From NCBI GenBank assembly GCA_964035545.1, contig OZ037768.1:605501-669500 (forward strand): a stretch of 64,000 nucleotides of DNA, in the 5' to 3' direction. The notes under the pieces are model-generated. The model was not told the DNA's origin. It did not search any database and was given only the letters and a program-made list of their open reading frames with translations. This stretch comes from Bugula neritina (taxonomy: Eukaryota; Bryozoa; Gymnolaemata; Cheilostomatida; Bugulidae). Position numbers and translations under genes: made by a program. Below, piece by piece: positions 47,101 to 57,771 of this stretch. Position 1 is the stretch's first letter; each line of letters begins with the position of its first letter.

Positions 47101-50100
47101 TGCGAGAAAACTCTCTTACGGTATGTCACTCTCCTGTTACCTTCTTTGTTTGTATCTCAGACTACCCTTTACTTAGGTAGTCTGAGTATACAGTGTGTAG
47201 TCTGAGTATACAGTGTGTAGTCTGAGTATACAGTGTGTAGTCTGAGTATACAGTACAATAAAGCAGTAATTTACTTTATTGTTTGTTTTTAGTGTTTTAT
47301 TTATTTGTGTGAAATGATGGATAAAAACATAACAACTCTGCCAGAAAAGTTTCTAAATGGGATAGCTACAAACTACCACCACATATTGAAATCTCTGCTT
47401 AGATGCTGTCACCGTGACGACGCGTTCATCAAAAGCTTCCAGGGTGAGACAACTTCATTTTATCTGTATTTGTTTCTAGTTTCTAGTTCCAAACTACTGT
47501 TCAACTTGCCCAGCTAGCACATGTGTGTATAGCTACACTAGTTTAGTTACTACCAATAGTAACAATAAAGTAAGAAAGACAATGATATTAAAAATAGAAA
47601 GAATAACTTGTTTTTACTTTGTTGTATTTTTAATCAGAAGTATTCATAGAGTTACGTGTGACGTTAGACGTTACAAGAGTTTATAGTAGTGGGTTTCAAT
47701 AGCCGCCTCTAGCAAACTCAATACAAGGGTGGGTATTTTCTCTTGACAGCGGAGAAGGGGGTAACTGAGGAAGAGGCATCCAATAGACTGTTTGACACTG
47801 TAGACCTCGCTGTAGCCTGCATCGCCGCCCTTACTTACTTACCTCTGGATGTTAAGAACCCAGCCACTATTTCAGGAAAATCTAAGGTGGGATTCGTTAA
47901 AATATTTACTTGTAACTTACATGTCTACTTATAACTTACATGTCTACATATAACTTACACATCTATTAGATCTGTATACATGCAGGTAGCAGAAGCTCTT
48001 GGCACTATTATCTCCAAGAAAAGAGAGCTAGCTGCAGACTACCTACTCTTTCTACGGCACCCAACCACGTGTGTGAATGTACTCAAGGTCAGTGTCTAGG
48101 TTTACTCACTCTACTTTATTTTCAAGTCTCTCCCCTCCAAGAGACAATACTCTTACCATTTGTATCATTCTGATTGTAGGCTCTGTATATGACTACACAG
48201 AATAGCCTGAGTTTCTGTGAGTACTTTGGCAACGAGGAAGATCATATCCAGTCCCTCTTTACCATTCTCACTGGAGCTGTAAGTCACTCAGGCTAAAATA
48301 GAAACTTTTTACTGGCTTTACTGAACAATTAGCAAGCTGAATCAGGATATATTCAAACTATCACGTGCCTTGATCGCGCAGTAGTGCCTCAGTCTCGTAA
48401 TGTGAAGGTCGCGAGTTTGACCTTCACTCCGAACATTTATATTTGTCTGTAACCACATTACCTACAGCTGATATATCCTGTGTTATTACAGCCAGATGGT
48501 GCTAAGGTATAGGATATGTAATAACTTTGTGTATGTTCTTGTATTCTAGCTCTTTCTTAACATTCTCAACAACTTTTCTTATATTAACCTTTGCGACTTT
48601 TTTCTCTGTATTTTTCTATTTCACATTTCAAATTTATTGTGAGACTTTACAAACCTTGAACATTTTCTTTAAATGTTTTATTATTGTATGAATTATACGG
48701 TTTAGGTTTCAACTTGAGTGCTGTGAGTGTTCTCTCCTGAGATATATAGTCTGAGTGTATTTCTGCGCAGGTTGAAGTGGAAGACATGGATCTGAATACC
48801 TGCATAGAATTGGCTGTACATATCTTGTCAATACTAGTGATACAGCTGCAACAAGTACCTGCTCTGTAAGTCACACAACAAGTACCTGCCCTGTAAGTCA
48901 CACAACAAGTACCTGCTCTGTAAGTCATACAACAAGTACCTGCTCTGTAAGTCATACAACAAGCACCTGCTCTGTAGGTCATACAACAAGCACCTGCTCT
49001 GTAAGTCATACAACAATTACCTGCCCTGTAAGTCACACAACAAGTACCTGCCCTGTAAGTCATACAACAAGCACCTGCTCTGTAAGTCATACAACAAGCA
49101 CCTGCCCTTGCCAGTTAGGAATTGTCTCATTGTGTTACTGTGATATGCAGGATTTCACATGCTAGTGAGCTGATGGTGGCCATCTTTATAGAGTCAACAG
49201 TTGCCAGTCAAACTGCTGCTGCCGCTTTGCTGTTTAGTCAAGTCATCGACCACGGTATTGGTGTAGCTGTGCCACCCGAGGAGATGGTAACGGCAGCGCT
49301 GTCAGTGATGACAGACCTCACTCAGGTATGTCACCACGTCTGATAGCATCTCTGTGACTTAGAAATACCAGTTGTAGGTCTCTTTTTCAAACTGTCATCC
49401 AAAATAATTGATCATTTATTTTTGTTGCACTTCAGACTAAATAAAATTTTGTTTTTCTTATAATCTGCAACTTTTTCTGATGCGGAATTCATTATTTGCT
49501 TACAGGACTCATCGTAAGTATTTGACCAAGTCTAGTTTTCTGAGATGGGATAAGCCACACTTCCACTCAGTCACTCTCAGTCACAGTCACTCTCACTCAC
49601 AGTAATTCTCACTCACAGTCTCACTCATAGTGATTCTCGCTCACAGTCTCACTCAGAGTCATGCTTTCTTACGACTATACATGGATATATACAAGTTATA
49701 AAAGCTTTGCATACTCTAGGCCCTGTATAATGAATGACTCATGTTTTACATCCAGGTGTGCGTGAGAGTCCCCTTTGAGTTTGGTATACTTGACGGACTA
49801 CTTCTTCTACTCAATCAAATACTTGAACAGGTATTGCCCCAGCTTACATCATTTCCTGTTCCCAAATCGTTTCCTGTCAATAAATTTACTACTAATTTTT
49901 GTTTCTATTTTCATCTATTGGTCAGTTTTTGTACTGAAATGTGTTTTTCACGGTAGAGTGAACGTCTGCCAATGGCGAAGGTGTACATAGACAACGGTAT
50001 ATGGATAACCCTGCTGCACAGACTAGCCTCCACTCTCCGCATGCAGAATGAAGCGATTGACGGGAATACAGTAACCCCTCCCGACTCTGTGCTAGAGCCC

Positions 50101-50403
50101 GAGTGGGATCTCATGTCCCCAACTGGTATCATAGCTACTGTACAGCTAGCCGTCGGAATATTCACGAAGGTAGGTCAGACAACTCCTAATAAAGATTGCA
50201 TGCGACCAAAAGTTATTATATGAATGCTTTATCAGCTGATAATTTCTTGCGTTTGGGTGGCAGGAGGCTCACCAGTTGGCGTCTTTCTTCATGAGACCAG
50301 ATGGGATAACCAATCAGGTGATGATGTACCTCGTGTCTCCGCCATTCCTTCAGATGATGAGTCAGAGGTACGTAACTACTACTAGTACTACTACTACTAC
50401 TAG

Positions 50404-50441
<38 letters not shown>

Positions 50442-50704
50442 ACTACTGCTGCCACTGCTGCTACTACTACTACTACTAGTAGTAGTACTACTAGTACTAC
50501 TACTACTACTACTGCTAGTACTACTACTAGTACTACTACTAGTACTACTACTAGTACTACTACTAGTAGTAGTACTAGTAGTACTACTACTAGTAGTAGT
50601 ACTAGTAGTAGTACTAGTACTACTACTAGTACTACCACTACTACTACTACTACTAGTACTACTACTAGTACTAGTAGTAGTACTAGTACTAGTACTACTA
50701 CTAG

Positions 50705-50742
<38 letters not shown>

Positions 50743-50851
50743 GTGCTGCTGCTACTACTACTACTAGTACTACTACTAGTACTACTAGTACTACTACTAC
50801 TACAACTAGTACTACTACTACTACTACTACTAGTACTACTAGTACTACTAG

Positions 50852-50886
<35 letters not shown>

Positions 50887-51160
50887 GCGCTACTAGTACT
50901 ACTAGTACTGCCGCCACTACTACTACTAGTACTACCGCCACCACTACTACTACTACTATCGCCACTACTACTACTACCGCCACTACTACTACTACTACTA
51001 CTACTAGCACTACTAGTACTACTACTACTACCGCTACTAGTACTACTAGTACTGCCGCCACTACTACTACTAGTACTACCGCCACCACTACTACTACTAC
51101 TATCGCCACTACTACTACTACCGCCACTACTACTACTACTACTACTACTAGCACTACTAG

Positions 51161-51192
<32 letters not shown>

Positions 51193-51328
51193 GCACTACT
51201 AGTACTACTACTACTACTACTACTACTACTAGTACTACTACTAGTACTACTAGTACTACTACTACTACAACTAGTACTACTACTACTACTACTACTAGTA
51301 CTACTACTAGTACTACTAGTACTACTAG

Positions 51329-51367
<39 letters not shown>

Positions 51368-51496
51368 CGCTACTAGTACTACTAGTACTGCCGCCACTAC
51401 TACTACTAGTACTACCGCCACCACTACTACTACTACTATCGCCACTACTACTACTACCGCCACTACTACTACTACTACTACTACTAGCACTACTAG

Positions 51497-51528
<32 letters not shown>

Positions 51529-54500
51529 GCACTACTAGTACTACTACTACTACTACTACTACTACTAGTACTACTAGCACTACTACTAGTACTACTACTA
51601 CTACTGCTGCTGCTACTACTAATATTGCTGCTGACACTAACAAGTTTTACTCACACTGCTATTATTTTAGATGTACTGAGGAAAAGGCAGTGATAATGAC
51701 AAGCCTACTGTTGGAGTTGTCACAGCTCTGTATTCTTCCACTTGCCTGTGACCTGTCAGAGGATACGCTGGAATATATTCATACGTACGTCTGCTTACCA
51801 CGCTCTAGCATTTATCACTTTTGGAATTATTAATATATTCTGGAGTTATATGCTCCCTCATCTTCTGCAGGTCTTTCTTGGACGGACAACTCCTACCCAG
51901 GTTGTTGATGGCATGTGTCAAGCACCTTGCTCTTGTTGACACCTGCATACTTATTGGACTTATAGAGCGCCTCTGTCTCACTAACCTGCCTTTCCTGTCA
52001 CAGTTTACTGAGTGTTTGGATAATGCTGAGGTGAGAGCAACTGCTGTGGAGTTATATAATATATAATATAATATATATTATATTATTATATATAATATAA
52101 TATATGTTTTATTATATAATGCAATAACATACAATAATATATGATACAATAGAGTAGAATACAACAGAATGTTATATAATATATTGTGATATATTTTATA
52201 ACTTATAAAAATGTATGAGGACTTTTTACCAGAAGTGTCTGTCAAGACAGGTACATGTGTTATCTAGTGTCTACTTTAACATGTTTCTTATATTCTTGAA
52301 TTCTCTTGTATTATTCAGGTGATCTCATTTATCTCTCAATGCTTGAAGTTATCTTCCCCTGAATCCCTCACTGTTGACATCCTAACAATATTAAATCACT
52401 TAGTAAGACGACTCCCGAATACTTCCTCTCTGATACTTTCCCTCTTAGAAGTAAAGGCGTCTGGTAGGAACTGCACAGTTTCCCGTTGATTCACTGCTTT
52501 GTTAGCACTGTGGGCTGGTTTTGTACTCTGTTGTTTTACGGGTGATCTACAGAAACCATAATGAATAATTCTACAGAAACGAATAAATTTAAACGTCGCC
52601 TAATATCTGACATAGTCATAGCTTGTGAACCTTGATTGTAGGAGAGACTGTAGTGACCACCCTCCTAACAGCCAGTAGCAGTGTAATCAGAGCCAGGGTA
52701 ACCAATCTCCTTGGTAACGTCATCAAACACAATGATCTCTTCGCCTCTTCTCTTAAAACCAAGTAAGCATACGTCGCAGGTTGACTTTTGGTTTTAAACA
52801 ATTATAATTATTGCATCAGGCTTCTAAAACATACCAAAGCTCTAATTCTTTCTGCAGCTGTTGTTTTGAAGCAGATATTATTTTCTATTTTAGGCCAAGT
52901 TTGTTGAAAGCCTTAATAGACTGTCTCTCAGACTCAGACCATAATGTGAGAAAGGTGAGTCATACTCAACTTAGAAAGGTGAGTCATACTCAAGTTAGAG
53001 AGGTGAGTCATACTCAAGTCAGAGAGGTGAGTCATACTCCAGTCAGAGAAGTGAGTCATACTCAAGTCATAGAGGTGAGTCATACTCAAGTCAGAGAGGT
53101 GAGTCATACTCAAGTTAGAGAGTTGAGTCATACTCAAGTTAGAGAGGTGAGTCATACTCCAGTCAGAGAAGTGAGTCATACTCTAGTTAGAGAGGTGAGT
53201 CATACTCAAGTCAGAGAGGTGAGTCATACTCAAGTTAGAGAGTTGAATCATACTCTAGTTAGAGAGGTGAGTCATACTCAAGTCAGAGAGGTGAGTCATA
53301 CTCCAGTCAGAGAGGTGAGTCATACTCAAGTCAGAGAGGTGAGTCATACTCAAGTTAGAGAGGTGAGTCATGCTCCAGTCAGAGAGGTGAGTCATACTCA
53401 AGTCAGAAAGGTGAGTCATGCTCCAGTCAGAGAGGTGAGTCATACTCAAGTCAGAGAGGTGAGTCATACTCCAGTTAGAGAGGTGAGTCATACTCAAGTC
53501 AGAGAGGTGAGTCATACTCAAGTTAGAGAGTTGAGTCATACTCCAGTCAGAGAGGTGAATCATACTCAAGTCAGAGAGGTGAGTCATACTCAAGTTAGAG
53601 AGGTGAGTCATACTCTAGTCAGAGAGGTGAGTCATACTCTAGTCAGAGAGGTGAGTCATACTCAAGTTAGAAAGGTGAGTCATGCTCCAGTCAGAGAGGT
53701 GAGTCATACTCCAGTCAGAGAGGTGAGTCATACTCAAGTCAGAGAGGTGAGTCATACTCTAGTCAGAGAGGTGAGTCATACTCAAGTTAGAAAGGTGAGT
53801 CATGCTCCAGTCAGAGAGGTGAGTCATACTCCAGTCAATGAGGTGAGTCATACTCAAGTTAGAGAGGTGAGTCATACTCAAGTCAGAGAGGTGAGTCATA
53901 CTCTAGTCAGAGAGGTGAGTCATACTCAAGTTAGAAAGGTGAGTCATGCTCCAGTCAGAGAGGTGAGTCATACTCCAGTCAGAGAGGTGAGTCATACTCC
54001 AGTCAGAGAGGTGAGTCATACTCAAGTTAGAAAGGTGAGTCATACTCAAGTCAGAGAGGTGAGTCATACTCCAGTTAGAGAGGTGAGTCATACTCCAGTC
54101 AGAGAAGTGAGTCATACTCTAGTTAGAGAGGTGAGTCATACTCAAGTCAGAGAGGTGAGTCATACTCAAGTTAGAGAGTTGAATCATACTCTAGTTAGAG
54201 AGGTGAGTCATACTCAAGTCAGAGAGGTGAGTCATACTCCAGTCAGAGAGGTGAGTCATACTCAAGTCAGAGAGGTGAGTCATACTCAAGTTAGAGAGGT
54301 GAGTCATGCTCCAGTCAGAGAGGTGAGTCATACTCAAGTCAGAAAGGTGAGTTATGTTTCAGTCAGAGAGGTGAGTCATACTCAAGTCAGAGAGGTGAGT
54401 CATACTCCAGTTAGAGAGGTGAGTCATACTCAAGTCAGAGAGGTGAGTCATACTCAAGTTAGAGAGTTGAGTCATACTCCAGTCAGAGAGGTGAATCATA

Positions 54501-57113
54501 CTCAAGTCAGAGAGGTGAGTCATACTCAAGTTAGAGAGGTGAGTCATACTCTAGTCAGAGAGGTGAGTCATACTCTAGTCAGAGAGGTGAGTCATACTCA
54601 AGTTAGAAAGGTGAGTCATGCTCCAGTCAGAGAGGTGAGTCATACTCCAGTCAGAGAGGTGAGTCATACTCAAGTCAGAGAGGTGAGTCATACTCTAGTC
54701 AGAGAGGTGAGTCATACTCAAGTTAGAAAGGTGAGTCATGCTCCAGTCAGAGAGGTGAGTCATACTCCAGTCAATGAGGTGAGTCATACTCAAGTTAGAG
54801 AGGTGAGTCATACTCAAGTCAGAGAGGTGAGTCATACTCTAGTCAGAGAGGTGAGTCATACTCAAGTTAGAAAGGTGAGTCATGCTCCAGTCAGAGAGGT
54901 GAGTCATACTCCAGTCAGAGAGGTGAGTCATACTCCAGTCAGAGAGGTGAGTCATACTCAAGTCAGAGAGGTGAGTCATACTCAAGTCAGAGAGGTGAGT
55001 CATACTCCAGTTAGAGAGGTGAGTCATACTCAAGTTAAAGAGGTGAGTCATACTCAAGTCAGAGAGGTGAGTCATACTCAAGTTAGAGAGGTGAGTCATA
55101 CTCCAGTTAGAGAGGTGAGTCATACTCAAGTTAGAAAGGTGAGTCATACTCAAGTCAGAGAGGTGAGTCATACTCCAGTTAGAGAGGTGAGTCATACTCA
55201 AGTTAGAGAGGTGAGTCATACTCAAGTTAGAAAGGTGAGTCATACTCAAGTCAGAGAGGTGAGTCATACTCAAGTTAGAGAGGTGAGTCATGCTCCAGTC
55301 AGAGAGGTGAGTCATACTCAAGTCAGAAAGGTGAGTCATACTCAAGTCAGAGAGGTGAGTCATACTCAAGTCAGAGAGGTGAGTCATACTCCAGTCAATG
55401 AGGTGAGTCATACTCAAGTTAGAGAGGTGAGTCATACTCAAGTTAGAAAGGTGAGTCATGCTCCAGTCAGAGAGGTGAGTCATACTCCAGTCAATGAGGT
55501 GAGTCATACTCAAGTCAGAGAGGTGAGTCATACTCCAGTCAGAGAGGTGAGTCATACTCAAGTCAGAGAGGTGAGTCATACTCCAGTCAGAGAGGTGAGT
55601 CATACTCCAGTCAATGAGGTGAGTCATACTCAAGTCAGAGAGGTGAGTCATACTCAAGTCAGAGAGGTGAGTCATACTCAAGTCAGAGAGGTGAGTCATA
55701 CTCAAGTCAGAGAGGTGAGTCATACTCAAGTTAGAGAGGTGAGTCATACTCCAGTCAGAGAGCTGAGTCATACTCAAGTCAGAGAGGTGAGTCATACTCA
55801 AGTCAGAGAGGTGAGTCATACTCCAGTCAGAGAAGTGAGTCATACTCAAGTTAGAGAGGTGAGTCATACTCCAGTCAGAGAGGTGAGTCATACTCAAGTC
55901 AGAGAGGTGAGTCATACTCAAGTCAATGAGGTGAGTCATACTCCAGTTAGAGAGGTGAGTCATACTCCAGTTAGAGAGGTGAGTCATACTCCAGTCAGAG
56001 AGGTGAGTCATACTCCAGTTAGAGAGGTGTGTCATACTCAAGTTAGAGAGGTGAGTCATACTCAAGTTAGAGAGGTGAGTCATACTCAAGTTAGAGAGGT
56101 GAGTCATACTCAAGTCAGAGAGGTGAGTCATACTCAAGTCAGAGAGGTGTATGTTTCAGGGGGCAAGTTACGCTGTCGGTAATGCTGCCTTTCACTCCTC
56201 CAACATCAATGAGAGTCTGCTGCCAGTTGTACCGACTCTCATAAAGCTGCTGACTGACCCCATCGCCAGGACCAGAAGCCATGCTGTCTGTGAGTCAGAT
56301 TATATACAGTGCATATTTATCTTGTATTAAAATGAATTTCCGATATCAATTTATTCATAAAATCAAGTCACTTGTTATTTTATCACCAAGGCAACATAAC
56401 CTTGTGGGGTTATTAACTTTACATTCTTATGTGGAATTGTATCTTTTTAGTTGTAAGTTATAATTATATGCTGACATGTGCTTGCAGGTGCTTTGGGCAA
56501 TCTGATACTACACTCTGAAGATTTGTCAGATGAACTGATCAACCAATCAGCTGTGGCCAGGTGAGTGTCACTCAGGTACTCTCAGTGTTATCAAGTATTC
56601 AGTACTCCAACAGTCAGTCAAGTACTCTAGAGTCACTCAAATACTCTAAGAGTCACTGAGGTACTCTAAGTGTCACTGAAGTACTCTAAGTGTCACTGAA
56701 GTACTCTAAGAGTCACTGAGGTACTCTAAGTGTCAGTGAGTACTCTAAGTGTCAGTGAGTACTCTAAGTGTCAGTGAGTACTCTAAGAGGTGTTATTGTA
56801 TTGCAGTGTCCTTGACCTAGCCTGTTCAGACACTCAGCTGCACGTGCAGGAGTGTGCTCTCTCTACTCTACATGAAATGATACAACACAAGTCCCTCCGA
56901 CAGGATCTCATGAAGCACAAGGCTATCTCCCGACTCTCTCACATATCCTCCACTTCCCCTTCTAAATCCGGCAGTTTAACCGCTCGGTCAACAGGGGGCG
57001 CCCTCAGCGCACGCTCAGCTTACAGCAGCATCGGCAGTATGCGGGCCAATCAGAACATAAGCTATCAATGCGCTCTCCTGGTTAGACAACTCCAAGAGAC
57101 GTCTGCCAACTGA
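41175..57113 (+). CDS. STK36: Serine/threonine-protein kinase 36 (Fused)
   Basis: Fused-family kinase, acting in Hedgehog signalling and in building motile-cilium central pairs. Twenty-nine phase-consistent exons: 41175-41258, 42473-42613, 42836-42913, 43201-43380, 43515-43660, 44325-44473, 44596-44753, 44843-44929, 45151-45294, 46103-46320, 46445-46642, 47015-47120, 47293-47443, 47750-47886, 47986-48087, 48180-48278, 48771-48865, 49151-49325, 49756-49830, 49957-50169, 50264-50367, 51671-51784, 51871-52030, 52319-52463, 52642-52762, 52894-52954, 56160-56289, 56488-56560, 56807-57113. The sum is 1,316 residues, matching the ~1,315 of the human protein. Kinase domain, residues 1-259: GEGSFGKV loop (11-18), Lys33, HRDMKPQN with Asp125, DFG at 143, [10 protein letters not shown] charged linker follows, then long helical ARM/HEAT-like repeats to the end ([19 protein letters not shown]). 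Confidence 0.96.
43685..44265. repeat. 30-bp minisatellite in STK36 intron 5
   Basis: About 19 units of ACTGTATACAGTATAACTCTAGTACTACTA. Each has an acceptor-like TATACAG. The array starts about 25 bp after the exon 5 donor. Confidence 0.97.
44450..44572 (+). repeat. Three copies of the STK36 exon 6 end and donor
   Basis: TATCCCTTTATCAAGGACTC, then GGTTACAG|GTTTGTGACTTGAC, occurs at the exon 6 end and again with its donor about 50 bp on. A third partial copy ends AACGACTTG|GTGAGT. Confidence 0.9.
45300..46100. repeat. 20-bp minisatellite filling STK36 intron 9
   Basis: Forty units of TACTGTGTATACTATATTAC (variants GAGTAT, GTGTAC). It runs from 6 bp after the exon 9 donor to the exon 10 acceptor, where the last unit plus AG forms TATATTACAG. 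Nearly the whole intron is array. Confidence 0.97.
46322..46465 (+). repeat. 28-bp repeat of the STK36 exon 11 acceptor and exon start
   Basis: Four units of TACTTACAGTGACCTAGATACTATTGTA-type sequence. The last is the true junction, TACTTACAG|TGACCTAAATAC. Earlier units carry CACTGACC, CAGTGACC or CGATGACC, so at least one upstream copy keeps an AG acceptor. Confidence 0.9.
46680..47050 (+). repeat. 59-60 bp repeat of STK36 exon 12 with its acceptor
   Basis: Six to seven units. Each holds TATTATTATTGTAG, an acceptor, followed by the first ~40 bp of exon 12 (TATAGAGATGTATGGGGGTT on to CTTACACAG). Only the last copy continues into the rest of the exon (GATTCCTTGATAAAC). Confidence 0.92.
47174..47258. 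repeat. 20-bp repeat in STK36 intron 12
   Basis: Four units of TAGTCTGAGTATACAGTGTG. Confidence 0.9.
48366..48436 (+). repeat. tRNA-Met-like pseudogene / SINE head in STK36 intron 16
   Basis: GCGCAGTAGTGCCTCAGTCTCGTAATGTGAAGGTCGCGAGTTTGACC closely follows an elongator tRNA-Met from D arm to T arm (broken here into A box GCGCAGTAGTG, anticodon loop CTCGTAA and B box GGTCGCGAGTTTGACC). The D arm is about 4 nt short, the anticodon is CGT instead of CAT, and the acceptor ends do not pair, so it is a relic or SINE promoter. Confidence 0.6.
48846..49108 (+). repeat. 26-27 bp repeat of the STK36 exon 17 end and donor
   Basis: About nine to ten units of CAACAAGTACCTGCTCTGTAAGTCATA. The first is the real exon end (encoding QQVPA) with its GTAAGT donor at 48866. 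Every unit keeps CTCT or CCCT followed by GTAAGT or G. Confidence 0.95.
49566..49663. repeat. CACTCACAGTC repeat in STK36 intron 18
   Basis: Irregular units of TCACTCTCACTCACAG. Confidence 0.8.
50372..51625. repeat. 1.25-kb (TAC)n array in STK36 intron 21
   Basis: Starts at the donor itself (CAGAG|GTACGTAACTACTACTAG) and runs almost to the exon 22 acceptor at 51670. TACTAC runs are interrupted by TAG, CCGCCA, GCTGCT and CAACTAG. A ~150-bp higher-order block with CCGCCAC and ATCGCCAC interruptions recurs near 50900, 51050 and 51370. Both strands are stop-free in some frames (poly-Val and poly-Leu), which is a by-product. Confidence 0.97.
52050..52205. repeat. AT-rich TATAATATA tract in STK36 intron 23
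   Basis: Self-complementary TATAATATAATATATATTAT sequence after the exon 23 donor. Confidence 0.8.
52943..56150 (+). repeat. 24-bp minisatellite of the STK36 exon 26 donor, ~133 units
   Basis: Exon 26 ends GTGAGAAAG at 52954 and is followed by GTGAGTCATACTCAACTTAG, AAAG, GTGAGTCATACTCAAGTTAG, AGAG and so on to 56150, just before the exon 27 acceptor TTTCAG at 56159. Nearly every unit shows AG|GTGAGT. All junctions are in the same phase as the annotated donor, and the frame is open throughout (VREVSHTQ-type octads). Variants include GTTGAGT, GTGAATC, GTGTGTC and GTGAGTTATG. A block of about 890 bp is present twice, 936 bp (39 units) apart. Confidence 0.97.
56566..56790. repeat. 20-bp repeat in STK36 intron 28
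   Basis: About ten units of GTACTCTAAGTGTCACTGAA, fading from the donor side to the exon 29 acceptor. Confidence 0.88.
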
Positions 57114-57771
57114 CATTTCTACTTGCGCAGTATTTATATGGAGTTGTCTTATTTCTCACCATGATATTATCTCTCTAATGTTATCTGTCGATATTTATTG
57201 AATTTAAACACAATGGTGATGTCTGGTTACTATTTTAAGTGATTAAACTGTACGTTAACGTTTTTGTATATACTCTCCTAAAGTCTTGGTTCCTTTTGTA
57301 AATATTTTATAAATTGACTGTGACTTGAAGTTACCGCCACAATATAGCCAGTTTATTCTATGCATATGATATTTTGTATTCACATCACACCAGGCATAGT
57401 GATTACAGTAAGATGTGTGGCTTGCTTTGCTTTCTCCAGCTGTTTTACATTGAACGTATGATGAAATATACATTGCATAGACTTTTATTGAAAACATAAA
57501 AATACATAAACTTGACTTCTTCTAATACTTTGCATAAATACTGAGCAACTCTACTCTTTGGCCGAAATACTGGTTTCTATCAACAATATGTAAAATGTCA
57601 ATATAAAAATATTTTTGTCAACTTGTAAGAAGTTATCTCCTCATTGACTAAAGACTGCTGCATATTCCTACTTGATGCTATATAATATTATGTACAAGTT
57701 TGCTAAAGAACTGGCTGCCTGAGTGAATGAAGAAATGCGACTATGACATCACTTCCTGGAGTTGTGACATA
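57114..57771. other. Convergent 3' flanks of STK36 and the M6PR-like gene
   Basis: No gene supported. A minus-strand AATAAA at 57483-57488 could serve the M6PR-like gene, about 285 bp past its stop. Confidence 0.5.

Noticed and set aside
48846-49108. CRISPR-like regular repeats
   Set aside because: Units are contiguous with no unique spacers, and lie in introns of eukaryotic genes. The same applies to every array in this window.
50216-51693. Poly-Val (minus) and poly-Leu (plus) long frames
   Set aside because: By-products of the TAC trinucleotide array; flanking STK36 exons fix it as an intron.
54839-56137. 432-residue minus-strand frame of MTHLSNLS repeats
   Set aside because: Antisense shadow of the same 24-bp array.
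52811-56182. 1,123-residue open frame of VREVSHTQ-type octads
   Set aside because: It is the STK36 donor array read through. It starts in an intron, is not in phase with exon 27 at its end, and unit changes mostly alter residues, so it shows no sign of protein selection.
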